A stretch of DNA of 64,000 bases from Rhodococcoides corynebacterioides (lineage in GTDB: Bacteria > Actinomycetota > Actinomycetes > Mycobacteriales > Mycobacteriaceae), in contig NZ_JABUBU010000013.1 of the NCBI RefSeq assembly GCF_019834675.1, forward strand, positions 1 to 64,000, written 5' to 3'. The translations under genes and the position numbers were made by a program. Of the stretch, positions 41,481 through 49,491 are shown one piece after another (the stretch's first letter is position 1; every line of letters starts with the position of its first letter). Below the pieces are notes generated by a model that saw only the letters and a list, made by a program, of their open reading frames with translations, was not told the DNA's origin and made no database searches.

Positions 41481-42967
41481 GTGCGATCGGGTCGGTTCAC
41501 GAGCTCCTCGACGACGGCGCGGGCTCCGCGCGTGTGGAATCCGTCGAGCGCGGCGAGGTAGGCGGCCCTGAAACGCTCGTCGTCGACCAGGTCGCCGAAC
41601 AAGTCCCGGTTGCGCACGAATGCGAGCGGGTCGTCGTGCTGCGATCGGGCCGTCGGCACCAGTGAGTCCTTCAGCCGGTCGACGATCTCGATGGGCTCGC
41701 CCTGCTCGTCGACGCCCTCGGCGTAGCGCGCCCAGCTGGCGATCACGGTTGCGGACAGCGTAATCGGACCGCCGGAGTCGAGGTTCGCGCGCACCACGGG
41801 CACCAGCCACTTTGGGATCCGGTCGGACGACTCGGCGCACAGGCGCGCCACGGTGTCCCGGATCTCCGGGTTGGAGAAGCGCTCGATCAGTGTGCGCTTG
41901 TAGTCCGCGAGATCGATTCCGGGCACCGGCTGCAGGGTGGGTGTGGCCTCCTCGTCCATGTAGCGCAACAGGAACCGGGCGAACAGCGGGTCCTGCGTGA
42001 CGTCGTGGACGAGCCGGTACCCGCTGAGGTACCCGACGTAGCAGAGGGCCTGGTGGCTCGCGTTGAGCAGCCGCAGCTTCATCAGCTCGTACGGGGTGAC
42101 GTCGTCGACCACCTGCACACCGACGTCCTCGAACGCCGGCCGTCCGAGGGTGAAGGAGTCCTCGAGGGCCCACTGGGTGAACGGTTCCGCGGCGACGGGC
42201 CAGGCGTCCTCCAGGTCGTACCGCGCGGCGAGTTCGTCGACGACGTCGGGGGTGGTCACGGGGGTGATGCGATCCACCATCGAGTTGGGGAACCGGGCGT
42301 TGTCCGTGATCCACTGCGCCAGTGCGGGATCCTTCAGACGCGCGAACGCGGTGAAGGTCGACCGGGCGATGTGGCCGTTTCCCTCGATGTTGTCGCACGA
42401 CATGATCGTGAACGGCGCGAGACCGCGGGCCTTCCGGCGCGACAGGGCCTCGCAGACGAGTCCGAAGGTGGTGCCCGGCACCGCGCCCGGAGCGAGATCC
42501 GCTCGGACGGACGGGTTCTCGGCGTCGAACTCACCCGTGGTGGCCGAGAAGTTGTACCCGCCCTCGGTCACGGTGAGGGAGACGATGCGGGTGTCGGCGT
42601 GCGCGAGCTTCTCGATCACCGCCTCGGGATCGTCCGGCGCGAAGAGGTATTCGGTGATCGATCCGATCACCGAGGTGTCCCACGATCCGTCGGCGTGCCG
42701 GAGCGCCAGGGTGTAGAGGCAGTCCTGGGCGTCCAGGACGTCCTTCATCCGGCGATCGCCCGGCAGCACACCCACACCGCAGATGCCCCACCGGGACGCG
42801 GACTCGAAGTCGGTGCGCAGCAGTCGATCCACGTACATCGCCTGGTGCGCGCGGTGGAAGCCGCCGACACCGAAGTGCACGATGCCGGTGGTGATCGCGG
42901 ACCGGTCGTAGCGGGGCACGTCGACGTCGTCGGGAAGCCGGTCGAGGGCGGCGGCGGACAGCTTCAC
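41477..42967 (-). CDS. Mannitol dehydrogenase family polyol dehydrogenase
   Basis: This 496-residue long-chain polyol dehydrogenase belongs to the MtlK/Mdh family. IVHFGVGGFHRAHQAMYVD is the NAD-binding loop, TIMSCDNIEGNGHI the conserved mid-domain, and KLRLLNASHQALCYVGYLSG the catalytic Lys-x-x-x-x-Asn-x-x-His motif. It oxidises mannitol or D-arabitol to fructose or D-xylulose with NAD+. With xylB and the smo-like importer nearby, arabitol or mannitol is the likely substrate. The 4-bp overlap with the upstream sorbitol dehydrogenase-like gene shows they are translated together. No metal site is expected in this family, and none is seen. Confidence 0.92.
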   Translation of the reverse strand: MKLSAAALDRLPDDVDVPRYDRSAITTGIVHFGVGGFHRAHQAMYVDRLLRTDFESASRWGICGVGVLPGDRRMKDVLDAQDCLYTLALRHADGSWDTSVIGSITEYLFAPDDPEAVIEKLAHADTRIVSLTVTEGGYNFSATTGEFDAENPSVRADLAPGAVPGTTFGLVCEALSRRKARGLAPFTIMSCDNIEGNGHIARSTFTAFARLKDPALAQWITDNARFPNSMVDRITPVTTPDVVDELAARYDLEDAWPVAAEPFTQWALEDSFTLGRPAFEDVGVQVVDDVTPYELMKLRLLNASHQALCYVGYLSGYRLVHDVTQDPLFARFLLRYMDEEATPTLQPVPGIDLADYKRTLIERFSNPEIRDTVARLCAESSDRIPKWLVPVVRANLDSGGPITLSATVIASWARYAEGVDEQGEPIEIVDRLKDSLVPTARSQHDDPLAFVRNRDLFGDLVDDERFRAAYLAALDGFHTRGARAVVEELVNRPDRT

Positions 42968-43986
42968 GAGAGGGTCTCCTGACTGGGGGTCACGGTGACG
43001 ACGGCCTTGATGCTGCCGTCGGTGCGGTCGTGGTTCAGCGCGTCCTCGACGTGATCGAGGTCGAAGTGGGCGGTGACCATGCTGTCGAGGTCGACGCGGC
43101 CGGTGCGGACCAGGTCCAGAGCGGTGGGCCAGGTGTGGGCGTAACGGAAGACGCCGGTGACCCAGAGCTCGCGGTTCTGGATCACCGACACCGGAAGCGG
43201 ATATTCGTCGCCGCCCATGCCCACGAGCACGACGGTGCCCGCGGGACGCACGGCGCGTAGCCCGTCCTGGACGGCACGGGGTGCGCCCGACGCGTCGACG
43301 AAGGCGTCGACGTCGAGGCCGTGGACCGACTCGGCGGCCGGGTCGATCACGCGGGTGGCGCCGTACCGGCCGGCGCCGTCGCGTCGGGTGGTCGAGACGT
43401 CGGAGACGACGATCTCCGTCGCTCCGAACGCCCGGGCTACCTGAGCGGTGAGCAGCCCGACGGGGCCGGCGCCGGCGATCAGAACCCGCGAGCCCCCGGT
43501 GATTCCGGCCTTACGGGCGGTCGCAATGGCGACGGAGAGGGGTTCGAACAGGGCCGCGGCGTCGTCGGACACCGAGTCCGGAACGTCGTGCGCGAATTCC
43601 GATCCGATGGTCACGTACTCGCAGAGGGCTCCGTCCACCGGCGGGGTCGCGTAGAACTCCATGTGGGGGCACAGGTTGTAGCGGCCCGACCGCGTCTCGC
43701 GGCTGTGCGGGTCGGGTCGCTGCGGCTCGATGGAGACCCGCGATCCGACGCGCTCGGGGGAGACGCCGACGCCGACGGCGACGATCACGCCCGACGCCTC
43801 GTGGCCGAGGACGAGCGGGGATTCCACGACGAAGTCCCCGATGCGGCCCTCCCGGTAGTAGTGCGTGTCCGAGCCGCAGACCCCGACGGAGGCCACGCGG
43901 ATCAGGACGTCGCCGGCCGACGGGGCCGGGACGGGCCGCGTCTGCGTCTCCAGATGCCCGGGCTCGGTGAGAACTGCAGCACGCAT
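42964..43986 (-). CDS. Zinc-dependent sorbitol/xylitol dehydrogenase-like (MDR family)
   Basis: The 340-residue medium-chain dehydrogenase has catalytic zinc ligands Cys and His/Glu in VGVCGSDTHYY and VLGHEASGV, and the Rossmann motif VLIAGAGPVGLLTAQVA. The segment that in many homologues binds a structural zinc through four cysteines here keeps only the last Cys (GRYNLCPHM), as in sorbitol dehydrogenases that lack structural zinc. The likely reaction is oxidation of xylitol or sorbitol to D-xylulose or fructose. ATG 43986 is chosen; GTG 44010 would lie inside the CRP-like site. First gene of the two-gene operon, divergent from the SorC regulator. Confidence 0.91.
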   Translation of the reverse strand: MRAAVLTEPGHLETQTRPVPAPSAGDVLIRVASVGVCGSDTHYYREGRIGDFVVESPLVLGHEASGVIVAVGVGVSPERVGSRVSIEPQRPDPHSRETRSGRYNLCPHMEFYATPPVDGALCEYVTIGSEFAHDVPDSVSDDAAALFEPLSVAIATARKAGITGGSRVLIAGAGPVGLLTAQVARAFGATEIVVSDVSTTRRDGAGRYGATRVIDPAAESVHGLDVDAFVDASGAPRAVQDGLRAVRPAGTVVLVGMGGDEYPLPVSVIQNRELWVTGVFRYAHTWPTALDLVRTGRVDLDSMVTAHFDLDHVEDALNHDRTDGSIKAVVTVTPSQETLS

Positions 43987-44000
43987 GGACTCGACTGTTG

Positions 44001-44013
44001 TGTGGATCACACC
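44001..44013. promoter_or_regulatory. CRP/GlxR-like palindrome in the polyol dehydrogenase promoter
   Basis: Within TGTGTGGATCACACC the sequence GTGTGGATCACAC is a 5-3-5 palindrome that begins 13 bases or so upstream of the dehydrogenase ATG. It shares GTGGATCACACC with the site at 36970-36981. The exact regulator is unknown. Confidence 0.5.
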
Positions 44014-44028
44014 TCGATGTTAGCGTAA

Positions 44029-44064
44029 GTGAGCAGATGAACACCAGGTGAGCAGATGCTCACC
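44029..44064. promoter_or_regulatory. Putative SorC-type operator: palindrome plus half-site at the regulator's own start
   Basis: GGTGAGCAGATGCTCACC (44047-44064) is a perfect 8-2-8 palindrome, and an upstream direct copy GTGAGCAGATG lies at 44029-44039. It covers the first possible start codon of the SorC-like regulator, which favours the downstream GTG at 44086 as the true start. Autoregulation and control of the divergent dehydrogenases are inferred. Confidence 0.6.
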
Positions 44065-45078
44065 CCGACGGTCGGGAGCGACATCGTGACGACGCCGAAC
44101 GGGAGCGACGAGCTGAGGCTGGCGCTGCGTGCGGCGACGATGTACCACGTCGAGGGCGCGACCCAGGCGGAGATCGCCGCCAAGCTGGGCGTCTCTCGGC
44201 CCACGGCGGGCCGGCTGGTCGCTCGTGCGCGGGCGAACGGGCTGGTGCGCATCGAGATCCACGTTCCGGAGGAGATCAGCGGCTCGGTGCACACCGACCT
44301 CGAACGGCGGCTCGAGGAGCGGTACGGACTAGACGAGGCGCTGGTGGTCACGTCGAGCATCGACGACGCCGGCGGGCGGTACGACGCGGTGGGCCGAGCG
44401 GCCGCGGGGGTGCTCACCCGGCGCGTACAGCCCACTCACACCCTGGGCTTCACCTGGGGGCCGGAGACGGTCGCGGTGGCACAGGCGCTGCAGGGCCGCG
44501 GCAGTCGGTGCGCCCGGGTGGTGCAGCTGGACGGGTCCATGAGCACGGCGGACTACCAGACCGGGGTCGACTTCGTGCTCGCGCGCTGCGCCGAACAACT
44601 GCAGGCGTCGCCGATGCGGCTCAACGCCCCGCTGTACGCCGACCCCGCGACCGTCGTGGCGCTGCAGCAGGATTCGCTGATGTCCAAGGCGCTCGACGCC
44701 GGCCGCACCGCGGACCTCATGTTCTTCGGCCTCGGCCCGGTCTCGACCTCGACGACGCTGTTCGAGGGCAGTTTCCTCGACGCGGATCTGCTGCTCGAAC
44801 TCGACCGCCTCGGTGCGGTCGGCGAGATCGGCGGGCGGTTCTTCGACGCCGACGGTGCCGACGTCGGCGGCTCGCTGGCCGACCGCACCGTCTCGGTCCC
44901 GCTGGACGACATCCGGAACTGCGCCACCACTCTGCTCATCTCCGGCGGCGCGCGGAAGCACGCCGCCGTCCGGGCCGCTCTGCGCGGCCGCCTGGCCACC
45001 GTCCTGGTGACCGATATCGCCTGCGCTCTCGACCTTCTCGACGAGCCCGGCAGCACCCCCACGAAGGAATCGAGGTAG
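44056..45078 (+). CDS. SorC/DeoR-type sugar-responsive transcriptional regulator
   Basis: The protein (340 residues from ATG 44056, 330 from GTG 44086) has an N-terminal helix-turn-helix (YHVEGATQAEIAAKLGVSRPTAGRLVARARANGLV). A SorC-type sugar-phosphate-binding domain follows: LGFTWGPETVAVAQAL, VVQLDGSMSTADY, DLMFFGLGPVSTSTTLF, and RTVSVPLDDIRNCATTLLISGGARK at the C-terminus. Such proteins sense a phosphorylated sugar or polyol and control polyol uptake genes. GTG 44086 has GGGAG seven bases upstream and avoids the operator palindrome; it is the more likely start. It heads the smo-like operon (seven-base gap to the binding protein) and is divergent from the dehydrogenases, so it probably controls both. 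Confidence 0.91.
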   Translation: MLTPTVGSDIVTTPNGSDELRLALRAATMYHVEGATQAEIAAKLGVSRPTAGRLVARARANGLVRIEIHVPEEISGSVHTDLERRLEERYGLDEALVVTSSIDDAGGRYDAVGRAAAGVLTRRVQPTHTLGFTWGPETVAVAQALQGRGSRCARVVQLDGSMSTADYQTGVDFVLARCAEQLQASPMRLNAPLYADPATVVALQQDSLMSKALDAGRTADLMFFGLGPVSTSTTLFEGSFLDADLLLELDRLGAVGEIGGRFFDADGADVGGSLADRTVSVPLDDIRNCATTLLISGGARKHAAVRAALRGRLATVLVTDIACALDLLDEPGSTPTKESR

Positions 45079-45085
45079 TACCGAC

Positions 45086-46435
45086 GTGACATCACGATTC
45101 GTCCCACTCGTCGCCCTCGCCGCAGCCACCGTGCTGACGGCGAGCGGTTGCGCGGGCGCGGGATCGTTCGGCGGTGACGGTGACGGCACGACCATCACCG
45201 TGGCCATCGTCTCGAACTCGCAGATGTCCGACGCGATCTCGCTCGCGCCGGAGTTCGAGGCCGAGAACCCCGGTGTGAACCTGAAGTTCGTGTCCCTGTC
45301 CGAGAACGAGGCCCGCGCGAAGATCACGGCGTCGGTGGCCACGGGCGGCGGTGAGTTCGACGTGGTCATGATCAGCAACTACGAGACGCCGCAGTGGGCC
45401 GAGAACGGGTGGCTGACCAACCTGTCCGAGTACGCGCAGGCCACCCCGGGCTACGACGAGGACGATTTCATCCCGTCGCTGAAGGAGTCGCTCTCCTACG
45501 AGGGCAGCATGTACTCGGTTCCGTTCTACGGCGAATCGTCGTTCCTCATGTACCGCAAGGATCTGATGGAGGAGGCGGGCATCACGATGCCGGCCGAGCC
45601 CACCTGGGATCAGGTCGCCGAGGCCGCCGCGGCGCTCGACCGCCCCGGCATGTCGGGTATCTGCCTGCGCGGCAAGCCCGGCTGGGGTGAGGTGCTCGCT
45701 CCGCTGAACACCGTGATCAACGCGTTCGGCGGACGCTGGTACGACGAGAACTGGAACGCGCAGCTGGACAGCCCGCAGGTCGAGCAGGCCGTGCAGTTCT
45801 ACGTCGACCTGGTGCGAGCACACGGGCAGGCCGGCGCGGCGACGAGCGGCTTCAGCGAATGCGGAACGCAGCTCGCCCAGGGCAACACGGCCATGTGGTA
45901 CGACGCCACCTCGGCGGTGTCGGTCCTCGAGGATCCGACGTCGAGCACCGTCGTCGGCAAGATCGGCTACGCGAAGGCGCCGTCGGCGGTCAAGGGCGAC
46001 AACGGGTGGCTGTACTCGTGGGCGCTCGGGATCCCGACGACGTCGGAGAATGCGGACGACGCCTGGAAGTTCGTCTCGTGGATGACGAACAGGGAGTACC
46101 TGCAGAAGGTCGGTACCGAGCTCGGGTGGGAGCGCGTGCCGCCGGGAAGTCGGTTGTCCACCTACGAGATCCCGGAGTACCGGGAGGCGTCGGCCGCGTT
46201 CGGTCAGGTGACGCTGGACTCGATCAACGGGGCCGATCCGCAGGACCCGACGGTGGACCCGGTGCCCTACACCGGAGTCCAGTTCCTCACGATCCCCGAA
46301 TTCCAGGATCTCGGCACGCGGGTCAGCCAACAGATCAGCGCCGCGGTGGCAGGACAGATCAGCGTCCAGGACGCGCTCGCTCAGGCGCAGCAGTACGCCG
46401 AGGTGGTCGGCAAGACGTACCAGGAGGATCAGTGA
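45086..46435 (+). CDS. Polyol/sugar ABC transporter substrate-binding lipoprotein, SmoE-like
   Basis: The 449-residue binding protein has a lipoprotein signal ending TASGCAG (Cys near residue 22). The family 1 solute-binding fold is present (ITVAIVSNSQMSDAISLAPEFEAENPG split by a linker, FDVVMISNYETPQWAENGWL, VPFYGESSFLMYRKDLMEEAGI, WLYSWALGIPTTSENAD). Similarity in layout to the sorbitol/mannitol binding proteins SmoE/MtlE, and the neighbouring dehydrogenases, suggest a polyol ligand. The GTG start is seven bases after the regulator stop. Its stop shares one base with the next start. Confidence 0.9.
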   Translation: MTSRFVPLVALAAATVLTASGCAGAGSFGGDGDGTTITVAIVSNSQMSDAISLAPEFEAENPGVNLKFVSLSENEARAKITASVATGGGEFDVVMISNYETPQWAENGWLTNLSEYAQATPGYDEDDFIPSLKESLSYEGSMYSVPFYGESSFLMYRKDLMEEAGITMPAEPTWDQVAEAAAALDRPGMSGICLRGKPGWGEVLAPLNTVINAFGGRWYDENWNAQLDSPQVEQAVQFYVDLVRAHGQAGAATSGFSECGTQLAQGNTAMWYDATSAVSVLEDPTSSTVVGKIGYAKAPSAVKGDNGWLYSWALGIPTTSENADDAWKFVSWMTNREYLQKVGTELGWERVPPGSRLSTYEIPEYREASAAFGQVTLDSINGADPQDPTVDPVPYTGVQFLTIPEFQDLGTRVSQQISAAVAGQISVQDALAQAQQYAEVVGKTYQEDQ

Positions 46436-47382
46436 TGACCGCGACCGAAGTCGACTCGGGGAGAACCGAGTCCACCGTCGTTCCGCGAGAACGGGTGATC
46501 TCGAAGGCCGAGGGGTGGCGCCGCCGCGGGCCGCTGCTGCCCGCCATGGTGTTCGCCATCGTCGTCACGCAGATCCCGTTCCTGTTCACGCTCTACTACT
46601 CGACGCAGTCGTGGAACCTGGTGCGTCCCGGATCGCGAGAGTTCAACGGCCTGAACAACTACGTCGACGTGTTCCGGGACAGCCAGTTCCGGACGGTCGC
46701 GTTCAACACCGTGATCATGATCGTGGGCACGGTGCTCATCTCGGTGGTGCTGGGTCTGGCGCTCGCACTGCTGCTCGATCGGAAGTTCATCGGGCGCAGT
46801 CTCGTTCGCACGCTGCTCATCACCCCGTTCCTCGTGACCCCGGTCGCCGGCGCGCTGATCTGGAAGACCACCATGTTCGACCCGGTGTTCGGCTTGATCA
46901 ACTTCGTCCTGAGTCCCTTCGGGGTGGGCGAGATCGACTGGGTCTCGCGCTTCCCGCTCGCCGCGGTCATGACCAACCTGGTCTGGCAGTGGACCCCGTT
47001 CATGATGCTGCTGATCCTCGCGGGTCTGCAGTCCATGCCGAAGGACATCGCGGAGGCCGCGCGGGTCGACGGCGCCGGGCCGATCGCCCTGTTCCGCGAG
47101 CTGACGCTGCCGCACCTGCGGCGTTTCATCGAACTCGGCGCGGTCCTCGGTGCGATCTACCTCATCAACACCTTCGACGCCGTCTACATGATGACGTCCG
47201 GTGGCCCGGGCGTCGCGTCGTCCAACCTGCCGTTCTACATCTACCAACGGGCGTTCCTCGGCTTCGACATCGGGCAGGCCGCGGCCATGGGCGTCGTCAC
47301 CGTGGTGGCCACCATCGTCGTCAGCACCCTGGCGCTGCGACTGATCTTCACGAGCTTCAGCGGGAAAGAGGAGGCGGCCTGA
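46435..47382 (+). CDS. Polyol/sugar ABC transporter permease, SmoF-like
   Basis: The 315-residue permease has six membrane helices and the EAA loop EAARVDGAGPIALFRELTLP. A roughly 30-residue hydrophilic N-terminal tail comes first, then RGPLLPAMVFAIVVTQIPFLFTLYYS. The motifs LVWQWTPFMMLLILAGLQ and GGPGVASSNLPFYIYQRAF are typical of polyol-type CUT1 permeases. TGATG overlaps on both sides couple it to the binding-protein and second permease genes. Confidence 0.92.
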   Translation: MTATEVDSGRTESTVVPRERVISKAEGWRRRGPLLPAMVFAIVVTQIPFLFTLYYSTQSWNLVRPGSREFNGLNNYVDVFRDSQFRTVAFNTVIMIVGTVLISVVLGLALALLLDRKFIGRSLVRTLLITPFLVTPVAGALIWKTTMFDPVFGLINFVLSPFGVGEIDWVSRFPLAAVMTNLVWQWTPFMMLLILAGLQSMPKDIAEAARVDGAGPIALFRELTLPHLRRFIELGAVLGAIYLINTFDAVYMMTSGGPGVASSNLPFYIYQRAFLGFDIGQAAAMGVVTVVATIVVSTLALRLIFTSFSGKEEAA

Positions 47383-48263
47383 TGAGCACCACCACCGAGC
47401 GGGGCACCGACCGGAATGCCCCGAGCACGTCCGCCCCGGTGTCCCGCAAGCGGACATGGGGACCGGGGTCGATCTGGTCCCTCGTTGCCTGGATCGCCGG
47501 CATCGCCTTCTTCTTCCCGGTGCTGTGGATGGTGATCACCGGGTTCAAGCAGGAGGCGGACGCCTACACCTCCACCCCGAAGATCTTCTTCACGCCCACC
47601 CTCGATCAGTACCGCGGGGTGCTCGAGAGCGGGATCGGCACCACGCTCGCCAACTCGGCGTTCGCCACCGTGGTCTCGACGCTTCTCGTTCTCCTGCTGG
47701 GAGTTCCGGCCGCGTTCGCGTTGTCGCTGCGTCCGGTGAAGAAGACGCAGGACGTGCTGTTCTTCTTCATCTCGACCAAGATGCTTCCCGTCGTCGCGGC
47801 GATCGTGCCGCTGTACGTGATCGTCGGCGACATCGGCCTGCTGGACAACATCTGGGCGCTGATCGTCCTGTACACGGCGATGAACCTGCCGATCGCGGTG
47901 TGGATGATGCGCTCGTTCTTCCTCGAGGTGCCGAGCGAGCTGCTCGAGGCCGCGAGCATGGACGGAGCCTCGCTGTGGACGTCGGTGCGGGAGGTCATCC
48001 TGCCGTTGGTCTCGCCCGGAATCGCGGCGACGTCGTTGATCTGCGTCATCTTCTCGTGGAACGAGTTCTTCTTCGCCGTGAACCTCACCGCCGTTCAGGC
48101 CCAGACCATTCCGGTCTACCTGGTCGGCTTCATCACCGGGCAGGGCCTGTACTGGGCCCAGCTCTCCGCCGCTGCGACGTTCGCAGCCCTTCCCGTCGTC
48201 CTCGCCGGATGGTTCGCGCAGAACAAGCTCGTGCGCGGCCTGTCCTTCGGCGCCATCAAGTAG
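47382..48263 (+). CDS. Polyol/sugar ABC transporter permease, SmoG-like
   Basis: The 293-residue second permease has six helices and the EAA-loop motif EAASMDGASLWTSVREVILP. FFISTKMLPVVAAIVPLYVI and FSWNEFFFAVNLTAVQAQTIPVYL match polyol transporters of the SmoG/MtlG type. It starts one base before the end of the previous permease gene; the ATPase gene follows after 11 bases containing GGAGAAA. Confidence 0.92.
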   Translation: MSTTTERGTDRNAPSTSAPVSRKRTWGPGSIWSLVAWIAGIAFFFPVLWMVITGFKQEADAYTSTPKIFFTPTLDQYRGVLESGIGTTLANSAFATVVSTLLVLLLGVPAAFALSLRPVKKTQDVLFFFISTKMLPVVAAIVPLYVIVGDIGLLDNIWALIVLYTAMNLPIAVWMMRSFFLEVPSELLEAASMDGASLWTSVREVILPLVSPGIAATSLICVIFSWNEFFFAVNLTAVQAQTIPVYLVGFITGQGLYWAQLSAAATFAALPVVLAGWFAQNKLVRGLSFGAIK

Positions 48264-48274
48264 GAGAAACGATC

Positions 48275-49387
48275 ATGGCTGCAATCTCGTACAAGAACGC
48301 GTCCTGCATCTACGAGGGCGCGGACAAACTGGCCGTCGACTCGCTCGATCTCGACATCCAGGACGGCGAGTTCGTCGTCCTGGTGGGGCCGTCGGGATCC
48401 GGCAAGTCCACCGCGCTGCGCATGCTCGCCGGCCTCGAGGAGATCGACGGCGGTGCCATCGAGATCGGCGGGAAGAACATGGTCGGCGTGCCGTCCAAGG
48501 ACCGCGACATCGCGATGGTGTTCCAGAACTACGCGCTCTACCCCAACAAGACCGTCGGGGAGAACATGGGTTTCGCGCTGAAGATGCGCGGCGTCGGCCT
48601 CGAGGAGCGCAATCGCAAGGTGCAGGAGGCCGCGAAGCTGCTCGACCTCACCGAGTATCTGGACCGCAAGCCCGGCAAGCTCTCCGGTGGTCAGCGTCAG
48701 CGCGTCGCCATGGGTCGGGCGATCGTGCGCGAGCCGCAGGTGTTCTGCATGGACGAGCCGCTCTCCAACCTCGACGCCAAGCTGCGCGTGCAGACCCGCA
48801 CGCAGATCGCCGCTCTGCAGCGACGACTCGGCACCACCACGGTGTACGTCACGCACGACCAGGTCGAGGCCATGACGATGGGCGATCGCGTCGCGATCCT
48901 GAAAGACGGTCGGTTGCAACAGTTCGCGTCGCCCACCGAGCTGTACGACCACCCGGTGAACGCCTTCGTGGCCGGCTTCATCGGTTCGCCCGCCATGAAC
49001 CTGTTCACGGTGCCCGTCGCGTCCGGTGGGGTACAGGTGGGCGAGCGCCTCGTGGCGCTCGAGCGCGATCAGCTGACCGCCATCGCGGCGGCCGGTCTGG
49101 ACGAGGTGACCCTGGGTCTGCGGCCCGAGCAGCTCGAGATCGGCAGCGCGGACGACGACGGGCTGCTGGTGCAGGTGGATCTGGTGGAGGAGCTGGGCAA
49201 CGAGAGCTATCTCTACGCGAGCTTCCCCGACCGGGAGATCCGGGCGGTCGACGGCACCTCGGCCACCATCGTCGCGCGGTCCCCGCAGCGGGCCCCGGCG
49301 CGCATCGGTGAGACGGTGACGCTCCGGAAGCGGGAGGGCACGGCGCACCTGTTCCATCCCGAGACCGGTGAGCGCATCGGGGCGTAG
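48275..49387 (+). CDS. ABC transporter ATP-binding protein, SmoK/UgpC-like
   Basis: The 370-residue CUT1 ATPase has Walker A GPSGSGKST, the Q-loop VFQNYALYPNKTV, signature LSGGQRQRVAMGRAI, Walker B VFCMDEPLSNLDAKL and switch His in VTHDQVEAMTMGDR. The C-terminal OB-type regulatory domain runs from about residue 240 (SPAMNLFTVPV, LGLRPEQLEIGS). It is very similar to the ugpC-like protein at 18135-19217, especially over the catalytic core, so cross-use between importers is possible. Last gene of the polyol importer; the dispersed palindromic element C begins nine bases after its stop. Confidence 0.94.
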   Translation: MAAISYKNASCIYEGADKLAVDSLDLDIQDGEFVVLVGPSGSGKSTALRMLAGLEEIDGGAIEIGGKNMVGVPSKDRDIAMVFQNYALYPNKTVGENMGFALKMRGVGLEERNRKVQEAAKLLDLTEYLDRKPGKLSGGQRQRVAMGRAIVREPQVFCMDEPLSNLDAKLRVQTRTQIAALQRRLGTTTVYVTHDQVEAMTMGDRVAILKDGRLQQFASPTELYDHPVNAFVAGFIGSPAMNLFTVPVASGGVQVGERLVALERDQLTAIAAAGLDEVTLGLRPEQLEIGSADDDGLLVQVDLVEELGNESYLYASFPDREIRAVDGTSATIVARSPQRAPARIGETVTLRKREGTAHLFHPETGERIGA

Positions 49388-49395
49388 GGGTCGGC

Positions 49396-49469
49396 GCGAG
49401 TTCTGCCACACGATCGGATGCCGATCCGCGAATCCGCGGATTCCGCGCCGATCGTGTGGCGATACTCGC
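49396..49469. repeat. Intergenic palindromic element C (GAGTTCTGCCACACGATCG family)
   Basis: Arms 49396-49416 and 49449-49469 are complementary at 18 of 21 positions. The left arm is the consensus core GAGTTCTGCCACACGATCG preceded by GC; the right arm has GATA in place of AGAA. The 32-base centre (ATCCGCGAATCCGCGGAT region) differs from that of element B at 22249-22322 but has the same length. Confidence 0.85.
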
Positions 49470-49491
49470 GCGGTCTGGTGTACTGGCCGGC

